Position numbers and translations under genes: made by a program. Below are positions 59,101 through 64,000 of a DNA stretch of 64,000 nucleotides, one piece after another (within the stretch, counting starts at the first letter, position 1; each line of letters begins with the position of its first letter). The notes beneath the pieces were generated by a model, which saw only the letters and a list, made by a program, of their open reading frames with translations, did not search any database and was not told where the DNA came from. The stretch is from Xiheicaenibacterium sp046351325 (lineage in GTDB: Bacteria; Myxococcota_A; Polyangia; Polyangiales; Polyangiaceae): NCBI GenBank assembly GCA_046351325.1, contig JAXLYR010000004.1:620001-684000 (forward strand), given 5' to 3'.

Positions 59101-61620
59101 ATGTCCGGCGCCTCCAACGAGACCCAAGCTCGCGGGCTCGTGCATCTCTGGGCTGTCGCGCTCGAGGCCTTCGCGCGGCTCATCACGCGGCGCCCTTGGA
59201 CCTTCGTCATCGTCGGGCTCCTCACGTTCGTCCCCACGGGATACCTCGCGAGCAAGCTCACGCTGCGCAGCTCGTTCATGGACCTCCTCTCGCACGACGA
59301 CCCCGAGGTCAAAGACCTCGACGTCGTGCTCGAGAAGACGGGCGGGCTCGGCTACACGATCGTCGCCGTCCCCGCGGAGGATCGCCCGCGCGGTGAGGCC
59401 TACGCGGTCGAGCTCGGCAAACGCCTCGGCCAGCTGCCCGACGTGCGCTTCGTGCAAGCGCGCCTCGACGTCGAATTCCTCGCGGATCACCAGCTCTACT
59501 ACGCGTCACCGGCCGAGCTCTCGGAGCTCACCGGCGCGGTGAAGAGCTCCATCGATTACCGCGTGCAGAAGGCCGCGGGCATGCTCCTCGACGACGAGGA
59601 CGCGCCGCCCGACCCGCTGCCCGACATGCGCAAGAAGGCCGCGGAGAAGAAGGTCGACATCCAGCCCTTCGTGGTCGGCAACGACGGTCGCTACATCTAC
59701 GTCATGGTCGTGCTCTCGAGCGCCGTCTCGGATCTCGACGTCACGCAGCGCGCCCAAGCCGAGGTCGAGCGCGTCGCAAAAGAGCTCGCGGCCGAGCAGT
59801 CCCCCGCGCTCGAGGTCCGCTTCACGGGGCCCGTCGTCAACCGGCTCGCCGACACCGCGAGCCTGCAGGTGGACCTCACCCGCGCGGGCACGATCGGCTT
59901 CATCGGCGTCGTGCTGATGGTGCTGCTCGGTACGCGTCGGCTCCGCTCGATGCCGCTGCTCGGCATCCCGCTCGCGGTCGGCCTGACGTGGACGTTCGCG
60001 TTCGCGTACGTCGCCGTTCATCACTTGAACGCCGTTAGCGGATTCCTCGTGAGCATCCTCTCGGGCCTCGGCATCGAGTACGGCATTCACCTCTATCGGC
60101 GGTACGTCGACGAGCGCCGTGAGGGCCTGAGCCCCGAGGAGGCGACCGTCCTCACGTTGAAGTCGACGGGCGGCGCGCTCCTCGCGGCCTGCATCGTGAA
60201 CGCCGCCGTCTTCGCGGTCGTCGGCGTCGCGGGCTTCCGCGGCTTCACCGAGTTCGGCCTCATCGCGTCGGTCGGCATGTTGCTCACGATGTCGGCGACG
60301 TTCCTCCTGTTCCCGCCGCTCAACCTGGTCTTCGACCGTCGCTGGCCTGTCATCAAGCCCGCCGCGGTGAAGAAGGACGACGAGCGTGAGGCGAGCGCCG
60401 CGCGCCCGCGGCCTGCGTTCGTGCGCTTCGCTCTATCGGCGCTGCGCGTGCTCGTCCTCGGCGCCGTGCCGATCTTCGTCGTGTATTCGGGGCACGGCCT
60501 CGCGACCCAGAAGGTCCGCTTCCACACCGACTGGCGCAAGCTCGGCGCTGACACCGAGTCCGCGCGCTTCGATCAATACGTCGTCTCGACGCTCGGCCAG
60601 TCGATCACGCAGGTCATGCTCTACCTCGACGATCCGTCGCAGGTCAGCACCGTCCGTGAGGCCGTTGAGGCCGTGCGAGCGCGCCGGGCCGCGTCGGGCA
60701 AGCCGTTCAACGTCGTGCGCGTCGTCGGCATCGACGATCTCGTGCCGCACGATCAGCCCGCGAAGGCCGCCGAGATCGAGAAGCTCGCGGCGCAGCTGAA
60801 GCGCGCCAAGCCCTCGAAGCTCACGCCCGACGAGCGCGAGATGCTCGACAAGGCGAAGCAGCTCACCGCACAAAAGCCCTTCACCGAGGACGACATCCCC
60901 GCGTCGCTCACGCAGCAGTTTCACACGGCCGACAAGAAGGGGACGATGGTCATCATCACGAGCGACGCGCTCCTCGAGGACAGCGCCAAGCTCATCGACT
61001 GGGCGGACCAGATGGCCGAGCTCCGCCAGGAGCTCAAGGATCGCAAGGTCGTCGGCGCGCTCGCGAGCGAGAACGCGATCGCTGGCCGCATCTTCCGCAT
61101 CATCGCGCAGAGCGGGACGCGCATCCTCGGGGCGACCTTCCTCGTCGTCTTCCTCGTGCTTTTGCTCGAGTTCCGACGCTTGTCGCACGCGATCATCGTG
61201 CTCTCGTCGGTCGCGCTCGGGATGCTCTTCGTGGCGGGCGGCATGGCGCTCTTCCACATCGACCTCAACATGATGAACGCCGCCGTCCTGCCCATCGTGG
61301 TCGGCGTGTCGCTCGACAACGCGATCCACATCTTCCACCGCTTCGAAGAGGACGGGCCCGCGTCGATCCCGGCGGTGATGCGCTCGACCGGCGTCGCGGC
61401 GATCCTCTCGTCCGCGACGAACCTCGCCGGGTTCGCCGCGCTCTTCATCGCGCGGCACGGTGGCCTGCGCTCGGTCGCGATGCTGAGCAGCCTGGGGATC
61501 GCGTCGACCGTGTTCACGACGACCGTGATCTTCCCGCTCGTGTTGGACTTGGTCGGTCGCATGCAGCGACCCAAGCTCGCTCCGGCCAAGCCGCCCAAAC
61601 CAGCGGCGACGGGCGAGTGA
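59101..61620 (+). CDS. RND/MMPL-family membrane exporter
   Basis: An 839-residue membrane protein with the MMPL/RND plan: one N-terminal helix (WTFVIVGLLTFVPTGYLASK), a large periplasmic loop, a helical bundle at about 260-420 (FIGVVLMVLLGTR, GFLVSILSGLGIEYGIHLYR), a second half starting near 440, a second periplasmic loop, and a final bundle at 680-825 (VLPIVVGVSLDNAIHIFHRF). The GIEYGIHLY and SLDNAIHIF segments carry the charged residues of the proton relay. It resembles hopanoid- or lipid-exporting members. The substrate is not certain. Confidence 0.9.
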   Translation: MSGASNETQARGLVHLWAVALEAFARLITRRPWTFVIVGLLTFVPTGYLASKLTLRSSFMDLLSHDDPEVKDLDVVLEKTGGLGYTIVAVPAEDRPRGEAYAVELGKRLGQLPDVRFVQARLDVEFLADHQLYYASPAELSELTGAVKSSIDYRVQKAAGMLLDDEDAPPDPLPDMRKKAAEKKVDIQPFVVGNDGRYIYVMVVLSSAVSDLDVTQRAQAEVERVAKELAAEQSPALEVRFTGPVVNRLADTASLQVDLTRAGTIGFIGVVLMVLLGTRRLRSMPLLGIPLAVGLTWTFAFAYVAVHHLNAVSGFLVSILSGLGIEYGIHLYRRYVDERREGLSPEEATVLTLKSTGGALLAACIVNAAVFAVVGVAGFRGFTEFGLIASVGMLLTMSATFLLFPPLNLVFDRRWPVIKPAAVKKDDEREASAARPRPAFVRFALSALRVLVLGAVPIFVVYSGHGLATQKVRFHTDWRKLGADTESARFDQYVVSTLGQSITQVMLYLDDPSQVSTVREAVEAVRARRAASGKPFNVVRVVGIDDLVPHDQPAKAAEIEKLAAQLKRAKPSKLTPDEREMLDKAKQLTAQKPFTEDDIPASLTQQFHTADKKGTMVIITSDALLEDSAKLIDWADQMAELRQELKDRKVVGALASENAIAGRIFRIIAQSGTRILGATFLVVFLVLLLEFRRLSHAIIVLSSVALGMLFVAGGMALFHIDLNMMNAAVLPIVVGVSLDNAIHIFHRFEEDGPASIPAVMRSTGVAAILSSATNLAGFAALFIARHGGLRSVAMLSSLGIASTVFTTTVIFPLVLDLVGRMQRPKLAPAKPPKPAATGE

Positions 61621-61720
61621 GACGACGACTCGACGCGGTGCGCTGACAGGCGCGTCCGCAAGACTGCGGCGACCGGGCAGTCTTGACGATGTGAAGGCGA
61701 GGCGGGACCCTCGCCATTTC

Positions 61721-63304
61721 ATGAATAACGTCGAGCTCAGGGTCGCCTTCGAAGACGGCGTCGAAGCACCCGCTCTCGAGATCCTCGAGCTTCGCGGCCA
61801 CGAGCGCGTCGGGCAGCCCTACCGGTTCGAGGTCGTGGTGCGCGCGCCTGCGTCGGAGCTCGCGCCGGGGCTCGCCGACGCGTGGATGAACGCATCGGTC
61901 CAGCTCGAGCTCGCGTGGACGGCCGCCGGCGAGCGCGCGCATCGCCGCACGCTCTACGCGATGGTGGACGCGATCGACGATCGGATGGAGGTCGCGTCGA
62001 ACGGAACGCGCACGTTCGCGCTCCTCTTGCGACCGAAGTTCGCGGAGCTCGATCGGTTCATCACCCAGGACATTTTCGTGGGCGCGACCATCCCGGCGGT
62101 CGTGCGCGCCAAGCTCGCGCTCGCGCAGTTCCCCGAGGCTCAGTACGTCATGCGACTCGCGGACGAGGCGGCCTATCTCGATCACGACGGCGCCGACGCG
62201 GACCTCGTGGAGGGACGGCTCGTCGTCCAATACCGAGAGAGCGATCTCGCGTTCATCTCGCGCCTCTGCGAGCACGTCGGCATCTCGTTCTTTCTTCAGG
62301 AGGGCGTCGACGGTGACGAGGTCGTGTTCACCGATCACGACGGCGGCTTCACGCCTCGCGACGCGCCGCTCGTCTTCGGTGGAGACGGCTCCTCCCGCGG
62401 CCTGCTCTCGCTGCAGCGTCGCCTGCGCGGCGTGAAGAGCCAGTTCTTCACCTACGACTACAACTATCGGACGCCGCACCTCACCTACCAACGCGACGGC
62501 GCGGTGCTCTTCGACGTGCTCGGGGGCGAGGCTCAGCTCGAGGTCCCGTCGTCCGGCGCGCTCCTCGAGTACGCGCCGAACGTCAAGACACCTGACGAAG
62601 CGCGCTTCATCGCCGAGCGCCGCGCCGAGGAGGAGGAGGCGAAGCGAGAGCGCTTCGTGGGGACGTGCATCGACCCGACGGTCTCCGCGGGGCAGCGGCT
62701 CCACGTCTCGGGCCACCCCGAGCTCGACGACGACGTGGAGCTCTTGGTCGTGGGCGTGGAGCACACGTTCGCGACGCCCACGACCGCGCTCGCGAGCGGC
62801 GCTGCGCACGCGCAGCCTCAGTACCGCGCGCAGCTCGACATGGTGCGCCTCTTCAAGAAATCGCCGAACGGCCAGCCGCTCTCCTTTCGGCCGGAGCGCG
62901 CGACGCCGAAGCCCAAGATCGCGGGCGTCGTCACGGGGATCATCCAGTCGACCACCGCCGAGCAAGGTGAGGGCCGGCAGCACATCGACGCGCAGGGGCG
63001 ATACCTCGTGAAGCTTCATTTCGACCAAGGACCGAAGACCATGCCGCGCCTGCGAATGGCGCAGCCTTCGGGCGGCGCGGGCTACGGCCATCACTTCCCG
63101 CTGCGACCCGGCGCCGAGGTCCTCGTCGGCTTCCTCGACGGCGATCCGGATCGACCGGTGATCCTCGGCGCGGTGCCGAATCCGCTCCAGCGATCGCCCG
63201 TGACGGTGCCGCTCGAACACGAGCCTCCCGAGGTCAATCGCATCAAAACCATCTCGGGTGTGGTGTTCGAGATCGGCGACGGGTTGAGCAGGGACTCGCA
63301 TTGA
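61721..63304 (+). CDS. vgrG: type VI secretion tip protein VgrG
   Basis: A 527-residue VgrG, the spike trimer of the type VI secretion system. Typical features are VELRVAFEDG at the start, HERVGQPYRFEVVVRA, YRESDLAFISRLCEHVGISF, FFTYDYNYRTPHL, and the OB-fold/gp5 region QGRYLVKLHFDQGPKTMPRLRMAQP with FPLRPGAEVLVGFLDGDPDRP. It lacks a long C-terminal effector extension. ATG 61721 is chosen over GTG 61691 because VgrG usually begins close to this strand. Its stop overlaps the next gene. Confidence 0.93.
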   Translation: MNNVELRVAFEDGVEAPALEILELRGHERVGQPYRFEVVVRAPASELAPGLADAWMNASVQLELAWTAAGERAHRRTLYAMVDAIDDRMEVASNGTRTFALLLRPKFAELDRFITQDIFVGATIPAVVRAKLALAQFPEAQYVMRLADEAAYLDHDGADADLVEGRLVVQYRESDLAFISRLCEHVGISFFLQEGVDGDEVVFTDHDGGFTPRDAPLVFGGDGSSRGLLSLQRRLRGVKSQFFTYDYNYRTPHLTYQRDGAVLFDVLGGEAQLEVPSSGALLEYAPNVKTPDEARFIAERRAEEEEAKRERFVGTCIDPTVSAGQRLHVSGHPELDDDVELLVVGVEHTFATPTTALASGAAHAQPQYRAQLDMVRLFKKSPNGQPLSFRPERATPKPKIAGVVTGIIQSTTAEQGEGRQHIDAQGRYLVKLHFDQGPKTMPRLRMAQPSGGAGYGHHFPLRPGAEVLVGFLDGDPDRPVILGAVPNPLQRSPVTVPLEHEPPEVNRIKTISGVVFEIGDGLSRDSH

Positions 63305-64000
63305 GCGAGCCCCACCTCGCTGTGCGGCGCTTCGGGCAGGTGGCCGCGGCCGCTCGCGCGTACCGTCGCGGTGAGGCTCGCTTCGTCGCGGCGACGTTGA
63401 AGGCGACGTTCGCCCTCGAGCCCGGTGGTTCGCTTCGGCTCGTCGCGCCCGAGCCCATCCAGCGCGTCGAGAAACACCTGCGGAACAACCCGATCGCGAG
63501 CCTGTCGCACGCGTCCGACCTCGCGCTGCCGACCGGTCGCGCCGAGGTCGTGATCGTCGGCACCGCGCACGGTCCGACTGGGGCACGCGATTTCTTGGTG
63601 GGCTTCGACGTCGAACGCGCAGGTAAAAAGCTCATCGAGAAGCGCCTGCGCGTGCGCGCGACCACGGCCGAGCCCGTCGCGGTGACCTACGAGGCTGCGC
63701 GCGGAGGGATGTCGAGCAAGCGAAATCCCGTGGGCGTGGGCGAGGGGGACGCCACGCTCCCCAAGATCACCTACGTCGATCAGGACGAGCGCGGCGCGGG
63801 CAACGAGCGCGCGTACCCCACGGGCCTAGGGCCCATCCCCAGCGCGTGGCCGACGCGACGACGTCTGCGCGGCTCGTTGCCAGTCGCGGACGCGTTCACG
63901 GAGCGCGAGGTCGATCTGCCGAAGGATTTCGATCTCGCGCACGGCCACGCAGCGCCCGACGATCAGCGGCTCGACGCGCTCTTCGGTGGGGATCGACTGG
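63301..64000 (+). CDS. DUF2169 protein, 3' end outside the window
   Basis: From TTG 63301, overlapping the vgrG stop (TTGA), an open frame runs to the window edge (233 codons). It reads as DUF2169: VRRFGQVAAAARAYRRGEAR, ATLKATFALEPGG, LRLVAPEPIQ, and a later HAAPDDQRLDALFGG. DUF2169 proteins are encoded beside vgrG in type VI secretion loci and may help load effectors. No ATG is near, so the TTG start is probable, not proven. Confidence 0.78.
   Translation, partial: MSEPHLAVRRFGQVAAAARAYRRGEARFVAATLKATFALEPGGSLRLVAPEPIQRVEKHLRNNPIASLSHASDLALPTGRAEVVIVGTAHGPTGARDFLVGFDVERAGKKLIEKRLRVRATTAEPVAVTYEAARGGMSSKRNPVGVGEGDATLPKITYVDQDERGAGNERAYPTGLGPIPSAWPTRRRLRGSLPVADAFTEREVDLPKDFDLAHGHAAPDDQRLDALFGGDRL

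Noticed and set aside
1..64000. rRNA, tRNA, insertion sequences, integrases or prophage genes
   Set aside because: No conserved rRNA or tRNA segments, transposase motifs or phage structural genes were seen; vgrG at the right edge belongs to a type VI secretion locus.

Overview
The window looks like chromosomal DNA from a high-GC member of the Myxococcota, most likely class Polyangia. Four things point there: a MYXO-CTERM sorting tail, a DUF1552 protein, many lipoproteins with Gly/Ser-rich linkers after the lipobox, and MopE-type and Stig1-type cysteine repeat proteins. I see no rRNA, tRNA, CRISPR array, transposase or integrase. No gene-free stretch exceeds 300 bases. Product names rest on motifs read by eye; no database search was run.

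Region 1 (1-9.1 kb) is the most interesting. A partial DUF1552 gene is followed by a short radical SAM gene and its lipoprotein neighbour on the minus strand. Diverging from these is a tightly packed plus-strand operon: radical SAM, HExxH-type peptide hydroxylase, radical SAM, HxsD-like, second HxsD-like and HxsB-like radical SAM/SPASM maturase. A 96-residue peptide follows, ending in thirteen His-Gly-Ser repeats and a final Trp, then a hairpin terminator. This reads as a ribosomally made, post-translationally modified peptide (RiPP) locus of the His-Xaa-Ser (Hxs) type. Its enzyme set is unusual: a hydroxylase, two HxsD-like proteins, extra radical SAM enzymes and no evident HxsC.

Region 2 (9.2-20.5 kb) starts with a 976-residue MopE-like lipoprotein. 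A second radical SAM island follows: a minus-strand pair (a radical SAM and a radical SAM-methyltransferase fusion with a frameshift) and a divergent plus-strand set (a protein with two radical SAM domains behind a B12-binding-like domain, a Tat-signal protein, and another radical SAM). Together the two islands hold eight radical SAM proteins with nine CX3CX2C domains within about 19 kb. Whether island 2 acts on the same peptide is unknown.

Region 3 (20.4-34.3 kb) has a three-gene secreted operon (beta-propeller lipoprotein, diheme cytochrome c, MYXO-CTERM propeller), DNA topoisomerase I, a von Willebrand A lipoprotein, a stand-alone E2-type acyltransferase, a second MopE-like lipoprotein, an M23 peptidase and a TrmB-type regulator.

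Region 4 (34.3-48.7 kb) is mixed housekeeping and surface functions: aminopeptidase P, an ECF sigma factor with an SRPBCC partner, a metallo-beta-lactamase, an alpha/beta hydrolase, deoxyribose-phosphate aldolase, a methyltransferase, a Sel1-repeat lipoprotein, two tandem Stig1-type lipoproteins, NudC and a 5'-3' exonuclease.

Region 5 (48.7-64 kb) has a giant STAND NTPase with WD40 repeats, a YkgJ-type protein, a DUF523/TudS-like protein, a sigma/anti-sigma pair, an RND-type exporter, and at the right edge VgrG and DUF2169 genes of a type VI secretion locus running out of the window. Two places (about 14.29 kb and 51.24-51.29 kb) show reading-frame breaks that look like sequence indels or recent mutations.
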